A stretch of DNA of 64,000 bases from Cytophagales bacterium Alg240-R148 (GCA_900537185.1 LS999831.1:62001-126000), one strand, 5' to 3'; shown: positions 23,094 to 32,423, counted from the stretch's first letter. Translations and numbers: made by a program. Notes: generated by a model not told the origin, from the sequence alone.

Positions 23094-24188
23094 CTATAAA
23101 CCAAATCTAAACTGTAAACCAGTCATTACAAATTTTTGATCATCGCGATACCCCACTTCAGCTCTGTACATCCAATGCTTGGATAGTTCTAGATTAAAAC
23201 CAATTTGGGTGCTCCAATTGTTCACTATCTCTTTCTTAATGCTGTAGTTGATTGCATTTGCAGTCTCCACTCTTTCGCTGGCATCTTGAAGTCTCTGATC
23301 TCTTGCGTACAAGGCTTCCAACTTTTCTTCTACACCAGGTGTTGGAGGCAGGCCTTCATAAAACTCAATTTGCTGATCGTTTATAGCTGTAAAACCATCA
23401 ATTGCCCTTTGCATTCCCTCGTCCAGAGCAGGAACTCTAATAGAGCCTGTATTGTTTTCTTTGTTAACAAAATCCCGGTACATGGCGCCTATATAGATGG
23501 CTAATTTCATATTTTTCTTAAGCGGGATTCGTTTGCCAATACGAGCAGAGCCCACAAAGAATGTTACGGTTTGTTCCAGTAAATCAGAAGTTGACCAAGT
23601 TATATTGCCATCTACATTTACAAAATATTGGTCCCATCCATAAACTAGTGTAGTACCTGTGCCAAATGAGTTGGTATGAAACTCTACTGGTGGCACATCT
23701 ATTGGTTTCACTAAGGTTCTAATCTCCTTTATATTTCCATTAGGTCCCAACCCTGTTTCCACCACTTGCGGTTGAAACGATACTTTTGTAGTCCCTAAAT
23801 TTCTTGAGTATAAACCGTACACATTGATAAAGGGCAATATCCAAGCATCGGCTCTAATATTAACACCATTTGCTGTAGCGACCGTCTCGGTAAAATTCAG
23901 CGTTTCTGGGTTAATGATGTCATCTAAATTTTCACCGTCATAAAAATTCATGCTAAACTCTGTTAGTTCCAGCGTCATTTGATTGAATACGTAGTTGACA
24001 TTAAACCCAAAAGGCAACTGCAAATCAATGTTCCTGTCCATTACCTTTTGCCCCCATATAGGCAATACATATGGGTATTTTTCTTTCACGATTGTTGTAT
24101 CCAATTTTGAAGCTTGCACCTTATCTTGGGCAAAACATGCCAAAGTACAAAACATCAAACACCCTATTATTAAACCCGTTTTTCTCAT
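23094..24188 (-). CDS. Putative outer-membrane beta-barrel protein
   Basis: From ATG 24188 the product is 364 residues with a signal peptide (MRKTGLIIGCLMFCTLACFAQ); a second ATG at 24197 adds three residues. It ends in an aromatic-containing strand (MTGLQFRFGL) typical of outer-membrane barrels, and alternating amphipathic strands occur throughout (INVYGLYSRNLGTTKVSF, WMYRAEVGYRDDQKF split by turns). A long, helical insertion around residues 265-310 is odd for a barrel. No family name is recognised. It could be a porin-like or adhesion-related protein. Confidence 0.7.
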   Translation of the reverse strand: MRKTGLIIGCLMFCTLACFAQDKVQASKLDTTIVKEKYPYVLPIWGQKVMDRNIDLQLPFGFNVNYVFNQMTLELTEFSMNFYDGENLDDIINPETLNFTETVATANGVNIRADAWILPFINVYGLYSRNLGTTKVSFQPQVVETGLGPNGNIKEIRTLVKPIDVPPVEFHTNSFGTGTTLVYGWDQYFVNVDGNITWSTSDLLEQTVTFFVGSARIGKRIPLKKNMKLAIYIGAMYRDFVNKENNTGSIRVPALDEGMQRAIDGFTAINDQQIEFYEGLPPTPGVEEKLEALYARDQRLQDASERVETANAINYSIKKEIVNNWSTQIGFNLELSKHWMYRAEVGYRDDQKFVMTGLQFRFGL

Positions 24189-24197
24189 TGTAGTCAT

Positions 24198-24502
24198 AGC
24201 TTCAAAATTTACACAGTCAAAAATAAAACAAATAAGTTCTTCTCGGAAGAGTTCTATAAAAAAAGTAAATAACTAACTCCAAATAACAATAAAAAGATGC
24301 TAACACACCAATTGGATGGCATTTAAAATAGATAAACAACAAAGGAATAGACAATAAGGGTGGAGAGAAGTCAGTTGAATCAAGGAGGTTAATCCACTTA
24401 GTTATTAGCAACAGGGACCAAATGGAGGCCATCTTTTCCCTACTGACAACCCTTAATAATTTTTAAAACAATAAGCCCAATGGTTATCAGAGGGCTTACT
24501 GT
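24198..24502. other. Intergenic region between outer-membrane protein gene and tmRNA
   Basis: Apart from the tmRNA terminator at its right end, I see no supported gene. CAAAAATA at 24218-24225 reads TATTTTTG on the minus strand, a possible -7 element for the outer-membrane protein gene, but no -33 TTG is at the right distance. Confidence 0.4.
24460..24498 (-). terminator. Terminator of the tmRNA gene
   Basis: TAAGCCC and GGGCTTA pair across a 13-base loop, followed on the minus strand by TTGTTTTAAAAATT, just beyond the tmRNA 3' end. Confidence 0.75.
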
Positions 24503-24899
24503 TGGTGGAGCCGGCGGGAGTCGAACCCGCGTCCAGAGAAGGGTCATAGCGGATCTTCTACATGCTTAGTCTTTTATTAATTTTCGAAATAAACCTGAGA
24601 AAAGACACTCCAATTTATCCTTATTTGTTGGGTCTCACTGAAATTTAACAACATCCTTCCAGCCAGTCTTAAATTACGTCACGCCAAATCCAGTCTCTTA
24701 AGACGGAAGACCGGTAGCGTGTTAGCCGGGGAACTCTAAGTTCAACCCAAAAGCTCTATCCAACATTTCGTTAGATTAAGCAGCTAAAGCGTAGTTATCT
24801 TCGCTAACTATTTTTTGGAACTATCTTTCAAGGCTCTCATCCCATGAGCCTACATGCTTACATACGTACTCACACATCCTGTCAATACCGGTCGGCCCC
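24503..24899 (-). ncRNA. ssrA: Transfer-messenger RNA (tmRNA)
   Basis: Read on the minus strand, the gene starts GGGGCCGACCGG and ends GGCTCCACCA with an encoded CCA and a T-loop GGTTCGACTCCC. The two ends pair as a 7-bp acceptor stem. The tag frame follows AAAAAATAGTT, as in other tmRNAs, at 24805-24779 with stop at 24776-24778. It reads SEDNYALAA, with the conserved YALAA degron. The length is about 397 nt. tmRNA rescues ribosomes stalled on broken mRNAs together with SmpB and tags their products for proteolysis. A perfect -7 element lies upstream. Confidence 0.96.
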
Positions 24900-24916
24900 A
24901 AAATGTAAAGTGACGA

Positions 24917-24924
24917 CAAATATA
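24917..24924 (-). promoter_or_regulatory. Candidate -7 element of ssrA
   Basis: The minus strand reads TATATTTG, an exact match to TAnnTTTG, 18 bases before the mature tmRNA 5' end, leaving room for a short precursor leader. No good -33 TTG is visible. Confidence 0.5.
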
Positions 24925-24976
24925 CAAGGGTTTTTGAAAACAGTACCCTTGTTCACTGCAAATTTAAAACAGTACC
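24924..24976. repeat. Short repeats between ssrA and dnaX
   Basis: ACAAGGGT (24924-24931) and ACCCTTGT (24945-24952) form an inverted repeat, and AAAACAGTACC occurs twice (24937-24947 and 24966-24976). AGTACCC occurs again near 24996. The cluster lies between two divergent promoters and may be an operator. Confidence 0.4.
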
Positions 24977-25120
24977 TGGTTTTTTTTGGTTCCAAAGTAC
25001 CCATGCCAATGGTTATTCATGGGCATCTAGCAGGGCTTCCTTTTTTACCCATTGAAAAAACTATTTTTTTTTTTGAGTTTAGAGGCAGATATTTTTCCAA
25101 TCTTTTTATCTTGCGTGCCA

Positions 25121-26796
25121 ATGGATAACTTTATTGTATCAGCACGTAAGTACAGACCACAGGGTTTTGATGAAGTAGTAGGGCAGGAACACATTACCAC
25201 TACTTTAAAGAACGCTATCGACAACAACCATTTGGCGCAAGCTTTGTTGTTTTGCGGACCTAGAGGGGTAGGAAAAACAACTTGTGCAAGAATTTTGGCT
25301 CGAATGGTAAATGGATTTGACGATCCGGATCAAAACAGCCTTAACATTTACGAACTCGATGCAGCATCCAACAATTCGGTAGACGACATAAGAAACTTAA
25401 TCGATCAAGTGCGCTACCCACCGCAACAAGGCAAATTTAAGGTATACATCATTGATGAGGTGCACATGTTATCCAATGCAGCTTTTAATGCCTTTTTAAA
25501 AACCTTAGAGGAACCTCCGGCTTATGCCATATTTATTTTGGCGACTACGGAGAAACACAAAGTTATCCCTACGATCTTATCCAGGTGTCAGATTTTTGAT
25601 TTTAATAGAATTCAAATCTCGGACATGACACATCATCTGCAAAAAATCGCCTCTTCTGAATCCATTGATGCAGAAGAACAAGCTTTGCATTTGATTGCCC
25701 AAAAAGCAGATGGCGCTCTTAGAGATGCCCTTTCCATTTTTGATTTGATCGTAACGTTTTCTTCTGATGGCAACATCACGTATAAGAACACAATAAAAAA
25801 TCTGCACATACTGGACTATGACTATTACTTCAAAGTCACAGACCAATTGTACCAAGAAGACCTAAGCCAAGCACTCTTGACTTTTGACGAAATATTGAAA
25901 AAAGGATTTGATGGGCATAACTTTTTAACAGGTTTAAGTGGTCATTTTAGAAACTTATTGGTTTGCAAAGACAACGCAACCATTGCTTTATTAGAAGTAG
26001 CGGACAACATTAAAAAAAGATACCAAGAGCAATCTAACAACATCCCTACTGGCTATTTACTTACGGCTATTAACATTGCCCACCAAGCAGACATTGGCTA
26101 CAAAGGCAGCAAAGACCAACGCCTCCACGTAGAACTGGCCATAATGAAAATTGCCAACATCAACAATGCTGTAAATTTGGCGAAGCAAAATTTTGATGCG
26201 CTAAAAAAAAAAGTAAGCTAGAGACTCCGCAGGAAAGACCAACCAATGTGGCCACAAAAGCTGCTGCTCCAACAAGCACCGTTGCTACAAGTACAGAAAA
26301 AAAGATTAGTAATTTTAATGCTAAAAAGACGGTACAACTACCAAAGTTTGGTGCTTTGCCTACTACTGAACCATCCAAGGAAAAGGAGCAAACCAAAGCC
26401 AAAGAAGTTCAAGTACAAAAAGTTACAGAAGAAGAAAACTTCAGTGAAGATGCATTTAGGAAATCTTGGAAAATTTTCACAGAACAATTAAAAAAAGACG
26501 GACACCAGCATGCTGCCATTGCCCTTGATTCAGACTTCATTTTGGAAGGCACCTCTGTAACAGTCCATTTAGTTAACCCACTACAAGAAGAGTTTATACT
26601 CAAAGTTAAACACAAACTGCTCGGCCATTTAAGACAATCCATGCGAAATAAAAACATAGACGTGCACACTGTCTTTAATGAAGTAATCAACAAACCAAAG
26701 GCCTACACAGAAAAAGACAAACTCAACCTATTGATAGAAAAATATCCAGTTCTAAAGGACTTTAAAGAGCGATTAGGACTGGATCCAGATTTATAA
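25121..26796 (+). CDS. dnaX: DNA polymerase III tau/gamma, joined by apparent -1 frameshift
   Basis: The ATG at 25121 starts MDNFIVSARKYRPQGFDEVVG. Frame 0 has Walker A GPRGVGKTTCAR, Walker B IIDEVHML, sensor-1 ATTEKH and the SRC motif, and stops at 26219-26221 after 366 residues. A run of ten A followed by G (26203-26213) precedes that stop. The -1 frame is open through the run and continues to 26796 with no ATG near its beginning; it encodes the conserved Bacteroidota tau tail. Re-reading one base gives a tau of 558 residues, and the unshifted product would be gamma, the clamp-loader ATPase. The zinc-binding module usually inserted before DAASNNSVDD is missing. A miscounted homopolymer is the alternative to true recoding. 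Confidence 0.9.
26203..26213 (+). other. Slippery A10-G sequence in dnaX
   Basis: In frame 0 the codons are CTA AAA AAA AAA GTA AGC TAG. A slip of -1 on the A-run moves decoding into AGT AAG CTA GAG, which leads into the tau tail. This resembles the dnaX frameshift of E. coli (A AAA AAG) and the transcriptional slippage of Thermus. Confidence 0.7.
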
Positions 26797-26797
26797 T

Positions 26798-27724
26798 CTA
26801 TTTTTCGTCTTCTTTGTGACCAAAATTAAAAGTCAAACCCACATTGAGCACATTGCGCACCTGTAAAGTCGGCCCTATTGGGTTGTCGTTTTCATCTTTC
26901 AATTCTATATCTTCGTCGTACAATGTCTGCAAAGTGAAATTCGCTGTGATCAAATTATTTACCTTCATATCCAAAAACAAGTCCCAATTCACATCCACTG
27001 CACCTAGGTTGTCATAGGCCCCGAACAATAGTAGGTTGGATCTTAACTTAACATTCTTCATAATTTCCTTTGCATACGTACCAGTAAAGTTCCACCCTTG
27101 TTGCGATCGAACCTTATCTCCAGCACTTACACCAAAAGCCCCTGCATTCGATAAAGAATCGTCCAACACAAAAGTTGTTTTATTGGCCAAGGGGGAAAGA
27201 GACAACTCTAACCTATCTTTTATTCTGTAGCTGATACCAATTGCAGGGGATAAATAGCCTGGAGCCATAAAGTCAGAAACGCGCTCCCTTTGTTTGGTAG
27301 GGTCGTCATCAAAGTATTTATACCCTTGATCAAATTGCGTTCTAAAATCCACTGAGACTGCAAAAGACCATTTGTCACTCAATGCTCGGTTGTATCTACT
27401 GATGAACAATAACAAATCATTGTTTTTCCGGAAATTATCTTTGGACGATCGCCCTTGTTTTTGAGCACCATAAGCAGCTTCTAACACATTTCTCCATTGG
27501 TGCGCTCCTTTTTCATACTTAGCAAACAAGCTAAAATTAGCTCCAAAAGAGGTGGAAGGATCCCCACCAGCAGACCAATTGGAAAGGCCTACGTTTTGAA
27601 AAGTCACACCAAATTTACCACCAGATTTCCAATACTTGACTGTATCTGCTGATTGCGTACTGTCATTCTGCGCCAAAGCAGCATAAGACAAGATTACCAG
27701 AGCAATAGAGAATATTTGTTTCAT
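26798..27724 (-). CDS. DUF3078 outer-membrane protein
   Basis: From the ATG at 27724 the protein has 308 residues and a signal peptide (MKQIFSIALVILSYAALAQ). The segment YWKSGGKFGVTFQNVGLSNW followed by AGGDPSTSF is diagnostic of the DUF3078 family, and the C-terminus (NVGLTFNFGHKEDEK) looks like a barrel strand with a charged tail. The family is specific to Bacteroidota and predicted to be an outer-membrane beta-barrel of unknown function. The upstream in-frame ATG at 27754 lies inside the terminator of the receiver gene and is rejected. It ends 1 base from the dnaX stop. Confidence 0.88.
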   Translation of the reverse strand: MKQIFSIALVILSYAALAQNDSTQSADTVKYWKSGGKFGVTFQNVGLSNWSAGGDPSTSFGANFSLFAKYEKGAHQWRNVLEAAYGAQKQGRSSKDNFRKNNDLLLFISRYNRALSDKWSFAVSVDFRTQFDQGYKYFDDDPTKQRERVSDFMAPGYLSPAIGISYRIKDRLELSLSPLANKTTFVLDDSLSNAGAFGVSAGDKVRSQQGWNFTGTYAKEIMKNVKLRSNLLLFGAYDNLGAVDVNWDLFLDMKVNNLITANFTLQTLYDEDIELKDENDNPIGPTLQVRNVLNVGLTFNFGHKEDEK

Positions 27725-27735
27725 TTTTGAGAAAT

Positions 27736-27764
27736 AAAAAAAGCCTGCATTCATTTTTGCAGGC
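27736..27764 (-). terminator. Terminator of the lone receiver gene
   Basis: On the minus strand GCCTGCA, an 8-base loop and TGCAGGC are followed by seven T, about 30 bases past the receiver stop. Confidence 0.85.
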
Positions 27765-27795
27765 CAAATATAATCAATTGATATATAATCTTTTA

Positions 27796-28206
27796 TTAAA
27801 TATTGTTAATCTTTATTTCGTCTAACGCGGATTCCGTTAACGGTTTTGTAATGAACTTTATTACGTGGTCATTATTAACAATTTTATCAATGTCCCTTTT
27901 GTTGTCAGAACTACTCAATATGATCACTTTGCATTTGTTTTTGATGTTGTCACCGAATTTTTCAAATTCATACAAAAACACAAACCCATCTACAATTGGC
28001 ATGTTAATATCCAGAAATATCAAATCCGGAAGTGCTTCGAGGTTGTTTTCATTATCTCGAAGATAGTCCAATGCCTTTTTCCCAGAGTTTTTTACTTCTA
28101 CGGCGTTTGAAAACTGAGTTATTTCAATGATTCGCTTGCTGATAAAATTATCAGTATCGTTGTCATCTACTAGCATTACCAAATCAATTACCTTCTCTCC
28201 CACCAT
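27796..28206 (-). CDS. Single-domain response regulator (Rcp1-like)
   Basis: The 136-residue protein is a lone receiver of the Rcp1 type: acidic pair in MLVDDNDTDNF, phospho-Asp in LIFLDINMPIVDG, Ser/Thr in VIILSSSDNKRD and Lys in FITKPLT. Such receivers often partner with kinases lacking linked regulators, which could include the truncated kinase at the window start or a kinase elsewhere. It has its own terminator and no adjacent kinase, so it is an orphan in this window. Confidence 0.92.
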   Translation of the reverse strand: MVGEKVIDLVMLVDDNDTDNFISKRIIEITQFSNAVEVKNSGKKALDYLRDNENNLEALPDLIFLDINMPIVDGFVFLYEFEKFGDNIKNKCKVIILSSSDNKRDIDKIVNNDHVIKFITKPLTESALDEIKINNI

Positions 28207-28434
28207 TTATACTTTTCTATTTTTCTTAATAAATCCCATTTTCCTTATATGGTCAATTTTACAAAGAATATTCTAAACAAAAAATTTAATAATTACTTAA
28301 AAAAACGTATTCTCAACCAGACCCAAAGTTAAACTTTACATAGTATTTAAAATATTGCAATATTTAAATTCCTATTGTCTGTAATATATCAGGACTGAAA
28401 ATATAAAAAATATTCGCTTAATCAAAACAGATTG

Positions 28435-30345
28435 CTAATCTTTACGCACCTTAAGATGCTCTCCAACCGTTAAATTAAATTCATTTTTACCATTCCACTC
28501 CATTAGCTGTTTTAATGTCACATCATATTGACGTGCAATGCTATACAGAGTTTCTCCCTTTTTAACCACGTGATCGATGTAAGAATTATTTCCATTTTCT
28601 ATTTTTACTTCCTGTTTGTCGTTTTCGCTCTCAGTATCAGAAATTTTAATCCTTAATTCTTGCCCTATGGCAAGACCATCTTCGATTTTAAGGTTGTTCC
28701 ATTCCAAGATGTCCATCACATTAACCTGGTACATTTTGGATATGGCATACAGACTTTCTTTCTTTTTCACAAGGTGCACAACCTCCTTTTGATTGGCATC
28801 CGTGGCTGCGTTGTTCTGGTCGACAGGTCTGCCTATAGGTTCTTTAACCGAAACTGAATTTCTTTCTGTTGCCTCGTCTATTTTTGCAGGCTCTGAATCT
28901 GTTTTCGGCACTTCATCCGTTCGTTCTTTTTCTTCTCCTTCTTGTTTCAAAACGGTGGTTGGTTCTTCCTTCACTTTTGGTTCTGTAGGTTTTTGTGTTG
29001 CTACCACCACTACTTTTGGAATGTCCACCTTTTTGTATTCAATTGCAGTGGATGCAGGTCTTTTTTTCTTAAGCCAAAGAACCCGACCAGTTTTAAGTTC
29101 GGCCCCACTTTCCAACCGGTTTTTTTTCAAAAGACTTGCCAACTTTATTCCATATTTCTGAGAAATACCCCAAACCTCTTCTCCTGGCTGGACTGTATGG
29201 TAATACACCCTTGCCTTTCCTCTTTTGGCTTTCAAATAATAAACTTTACCAGCTATTATTTCATCATCAATTTCGATGTCGTTGTAAAGTAAAAATTTGC
29301 TTAAAACCGCTCCGCCCCTTTCAGACAAATCCACCGCTTTTTCATTTGGCTTGGCCACTATCCCCGCCAGACCATTGATCGTCACCAACAGGTTGCTATT
29401 GGATACGGATTTAATATCGGTTACTTCAGGGTAGCGGTCTTGTTGGTTCTTAGTGATAGAAGTTGTTTTAATTTTCGCCACAGGGTTGACCAACCCTTCT
29501 TGAAGCGAGACCCTTTCTAAACTTTTTACAGGAACCAATACTTGGTAGCCTTTATCATCATTGGGAATTTTATTTCTTCTGATCCATTTATTATACAGTT
29601 CTAATTCAGATTCCTGCACTTCAAGTTCGGAGGCAATTTGCCCTAGCGACTTTCCTTTACCGTTAATATAAACAGACAAATGAACCCCCCCTGTTTTTTT
29701 ACCAACAGCATTTTGAAATGCGATTTTGTGGGCTAAAAATTTCCTCACATACCAATAGGTTTTTTTGTTAATAGTGATGCTTTTTTGCCCGTATAATTTA
29801 CTGTCAACGGCATCCATTGTAGCACCCGCCCCTTGCTGGTAAGATTGTAAGGCATACAACCAGTTATTGAAATAGAAATTACTTTTTTTCAGGTATTTAC
29901 AAGCTCCGCGGGAAGCGGCAATTATGTGCATTCTTTCATCCACCTGCTTGTCAATTCTCATCCCTACTTCCAATGCTGTAAAGTCTTTAAACTGCCAATA
30001 ACCAACGGCATTGGACGAAGAAACAACATCCCCTTTAAGTGCACTTTCTTGCAAAGCCAAATATTTAAAATCGTCTGGTATGCCTTCCTCCCTAAATACT
30101 TGCTCGATAATGGGGAAATAAGTATCTGCTCGGTCCACCAAAATTTGAAAATGTCGTTCACTTCTGGTCAAAGCATCCACATCTTTTTGAATCAGCCGCC
30201 TAGCGTCTTCCGTAATTTTCAGTTTAACGTCAGCAAATGTTAGTTTGGCGGGCACTTTTGGCCCTGCCGCTTCTGACCTAAAGGATGCAACTAAAAAAAA
30301 CGCTGTCCAAACAACCGTTTTAAAAGCAAATTTACTTAAACACAT
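28435..30345 (-). CDS. Lytic transglycosylase with LysM repeats (MltD-like)
   Basis: The 636-residue protein has a signal peptide (about 1-26) and a lysozyme-like SLT domain at about 70-200, with the catalytic Glu in YLALQESAL and the following NAVGYWQF and LQSYQQGAG motifs. Three clear LysM repeats follow, at about 378-425 (YHTVQPGEEVWGISQ), 522-568 (HLVKKKESLYAISK) and 588-634 (HVVKKGETLYSIAR). A possible degenerate fourth sits near 225-275. A low-complexity Lys/Glu/Thr region links them. It should cleave peptidoglycan in the periplasm. Its start lies 3 bases after the O-methyltransferase stop, so the M16 peptidase, methyltransferase and this gene form an operon. Confidence 0.93.
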   Translation of the reverse strand: MCLSKFAFKTVVWTAFFLVASFRSEAAGPKVPAKLTFADVKLKITEDARRLIQKDVDALTRSERHFQILVDRADTYFPIIEQVFREEGIPDDFKYLALQESALKGDVVSSSNAVGYWQFKDFTALEVGMRIDKQVDERMHIIAASRGACKYLKKSNFYFNNWLYALQSYQQGAGATMDAVDSKLYGQKSITINKKTYWYVRKFLAHKIAFQNAVGKKTGGVHLSVYINGKGKSLGQIASELEVQESELELYNKWIRRNKIPNDDKGYQVLVPVKSLERVSLQEGLVNPVAKIKTTSITKNQQDRYPEVTDIKSVSNSNLLVTINGLAGIVAKPNEKAVDLSERGGAVLSKFLLYNDIEIDDEIIAGKVYYLKAKRGKARVYYHTVQPGEEVWGISQKYGIKLASLLKKNRLESGAELKTGRVLWLKKKRPASTAIEYKKVDIPKVVVVATQKPTEPKVKEEPTTVLKQEGEEKERTDEVPKTDSEPAKIDEATERNSVSVKEPIGRPVDQNNAATDANQKEVVHLVKKKESLYAISKMYQVNVMDILEWNNLKIEDGLAIGQELRIKISDTESENDKQEVKIENGNNSYIDHVVKKGETLYSIARQYDVTLKQLMEWNGKNEFNLTVGEHLKVRKD

Positions 30346-30348
30346 ATT

Positions 30349-30984
30349 CTATTTTTTTCTTACAACCATCAAGCCATCTCTTATTGGAAACAGGACATTT
30401 TCTACTCTATTGTCTTCTTGAATATATTTATTGAAATGCCTTATTGCCTCGGTATCTTTGTCCGTTTTATCACCAACCACTTTTCCACTCCACAAAACAT
30501 TATCAGCAATAATATAGCCACCTGCATTTACTTGGTCAAAAACCTGGTGGTAATAATTTAAATAATTTATTTTATCAGCATCAATAAAAACCAAATCGAA
30601 GTTGGTGTTTAGCTGCGGAATTATATCCATTGCCTTTCCTACTTTCAGTTCTATAGAGGATTCAAACCCTGCCTTTTTCACATAACGTTGCACCAATTCT
30701 TCCAACTCCTCATTTTTATCAATAGTCACAATTTTGCCATCAGTTGGAAGCCCTTCGGCCATACAAAGTGCTGAATACCCTGTATACGTTCCAATTTCAA
30801 GAATATTGTGGGGTTGTATCATTTGCACCAACATTTTCAAAACCCTTCCTTGCAAATGTCCAGACAACATTCTGGGCATTAGTACTTTTAAATGGGTCTC
30901 TCTTTCGAGTTCGCTTAAGTAGTCCGGTTCTGTTTGTGTATGCCCTCCAACATACGCTTGAATATCTTTAGGTAAAAAGTCCAT
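30349..30984 (-). CDS. Class I SAM-dependent O-methyltransferase
   Basis: The 211-residue protein matches the Methyltransf_3 (catechol/caffeoyl-CoA O-methyltransferase-like) family: the SAM loop ILEIGTYTGYSALCMA near residue 62, the acidic residue in VTIDKNEE, and the metal-site segment FDLVFIDADKINY. Bacterial members methylate small phenolics or, in a few cases, tRNA wobble uridines (TrmR). Physiological substrate is therefore uncertain. It begins 1 base after the M16 peptidase stop. Confidence 0.9.
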   Translation of the reverse strand: MDFLPKDIQAYVGGHTQTEPDYLSELERETHLKVLMPRMLSGHLQGRVLKMLVQMIQPHNILEIGTYTGYSALCMAEGLPTDGKIVTIDKNEELEELVQRYVKKAGFESSIELKVGKAMDIIPQLNTNFDLVFIDADKINYLNYYHQVFDQVNAGGYIIADNVLWSGKVVGDKTDKDTEAIRHFNKYIQEDNRVENVLFPIRDGLMVVRKK

Positions 30985-30985
30985 A

Positions 30986-32218
30986 TCATTCAGGAGTATA
31001 AGTCAAATAACTAAAATAATTTGAATCCAATATTTCATTCGCAACTTCTAACAAATCGGAAGGGGTTATTTTTTCTATTGCCTTAAAAATAGTTTCCAAA
31101 CTATCAATTTTATTCAAATCAAGCAAACTTTTCCCCATCATGAGCATCAAACCAGAATTGTTTTCTTCTGCCATAGCGAGTTGCCCCATCAATTGCATTT
31201 TAGCACTGTGCATTTGGTTTACGCCTAGTGGTTTGTCCATTAATTTTCTCAACTCTCTTTTAACCAAATTAATACTTTTCATTAAATGCCTTGGCTCAGT
31301 TGCAAAAGAGATACTAAATAACCCAGTATCTGTAAAAGGCAAATACGAGGACTCCACGGCGTATACATAACCATGTTTTTCTCGGAGGGCCAAATTCAAT
31401 CTTGAATTTAGCGCCGGCCCACCCAAAAGGTTGTTCAAAAGAAAGAAATAAATGCGTTTGTCATTGTTCAGCGAAAAGGCCGTTCTGCCCATAACACAAT
31501 GTGCTTGGGAAATGTTTTTTTCTTTTCTAAAAGTTATTGGATATGGAGGGTTAAATGAAAAACGTTTGGATTGACTGGATTTAGAAGCCAAATGCCCAAT
31601 GTATTTGTCTGCCAATTTTTTCACTTTGTGAAAAGCAACGTTACCTACTACAGAAAATACAATTTTGTTGGTATCTACCTTATCTTTTAAAAAATCAACA
31701 AAATCCATTTGAGAAAATCTTCCAACAGTATTTTTTGTTCCTAGTATATTGTGCCCTAATGGATGTTTGCCAAATAACACTTGATCAAAATCATCCTGAA
31801 TGGCATCTTCTGGGTCATCTTCGTACATCGCCATTTCTTCCAAAATCACCTTGCGTTCTCGTTCTATTTGGTTTTCAGGAAAGGTAGATTCAAATGTTAT
31901 ATCGGTAAGTAACTCGAGTGCTTTTTCAAAATGCCCGGATAAGATGGAGGCATAGAATGTTATTTTCTCCTTGGTCGTATAGGCGTTGAGTTCGCCTCCA
32001 ACCGATTCCAATTTATTTATTATATGAAAAGCCTTTCGTTTTTTAGTTCCTTTGAAAGCCATGTGCTCCCAAAAATGCGTGATGCCTTGTTCCTCTGGCA
32101 ATTCGTCTCTACTGCCAATATCTAAAATAAACCCACAATGAACTATTTGTGTGGATGTTACTTCTTTGTGCACCACTCGGATGCCATTGGCCAATGTATA
32201 TAATTGAAAGTCTTTCAT
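30986..32218 (-). CDS. M16 family zinc peptidase
   Basis: From the ATG at 32218 the product is 410 residues, MKDFQLYTLANGIRVVHKEV, with no signal peptide. The zinc-binding inverted motif HxxEH is present at 48-52 (HFWEH) and a distal Glu is supplied in the helix ERERKVILEEM. A second, inactive M16 half occupies the C-terminal 200 residues (ALREKHGYVYAVES). It resembles processing-peptidase/PqqL-type insulinase relatives. The frame upstream to 32356 is open but lacks family similarity and is excluded. It leads the three-gene operon. Confidence 0.92.
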   Translation of the reverse strand: MKDFQLYTLANGIRVVHKEVTSTQIVHCGFILDIGSRDELPEEQGITHFWEHMAFKGTKKRKAFHIINKLESVGGELNAYTTKEKITFYASILSGHFEKALELLTDITFESTFPENQIERERKVILEEMAMYEDDPEDAIQDDFDQVLFGKHPLGHNILGTKNTVGRFSQMDFVDFLKDKVDTNKIVFSVVGNVAFHKVKKLADKYIGHLASKSSQSKRFSFNPPYPITFRKEKNISQAHCVMGRTAFSLNNDKRIYFFLLNNLLGGPALNSRLNLALREKHGYVYAVESSYLPFTDTGLFSISFATEPRHLMKSINLVKRELRKLMDKPLGVNQMHSAKMQLMGQLAMAEENNSGLMLMMGKSLLDLNKIDSLETIFKAIEKITPSDLLEVANEILDSNYFSYLTYTPE

Positions 32219-32423
32219 GCAAAAAATCAATGAGCAAAGGTAAAATAATTTTGTGATTAACTGCCTGCGTACTTCAAAAATTACCATTCGTTTTATTCCC
32301 ATTTCCGAACATAAAACGATCGATTCCGCACAAAGCACTGGGGTAAAACAGCCCAAACACCAACTACAAGCCTAAAAATATGGCACAACAGTTGTAATAT
32401 ACTAAGGCAAGCCGGGAAAGAGA

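Noticed and set aside
24844-25128. 94-residue open frame over the tmRNA 5' end
   Set aside because: It overlaps the well-supported tmRNA gene and the repeat cluster and starts in the conserved 5' domain.
26248-26796. Separate GTG-started gene for the tau tail
   Set aside because: The frame is open without a break back into the A-run and the tail matches DnaX, so frameshifted tau is the better explanation.
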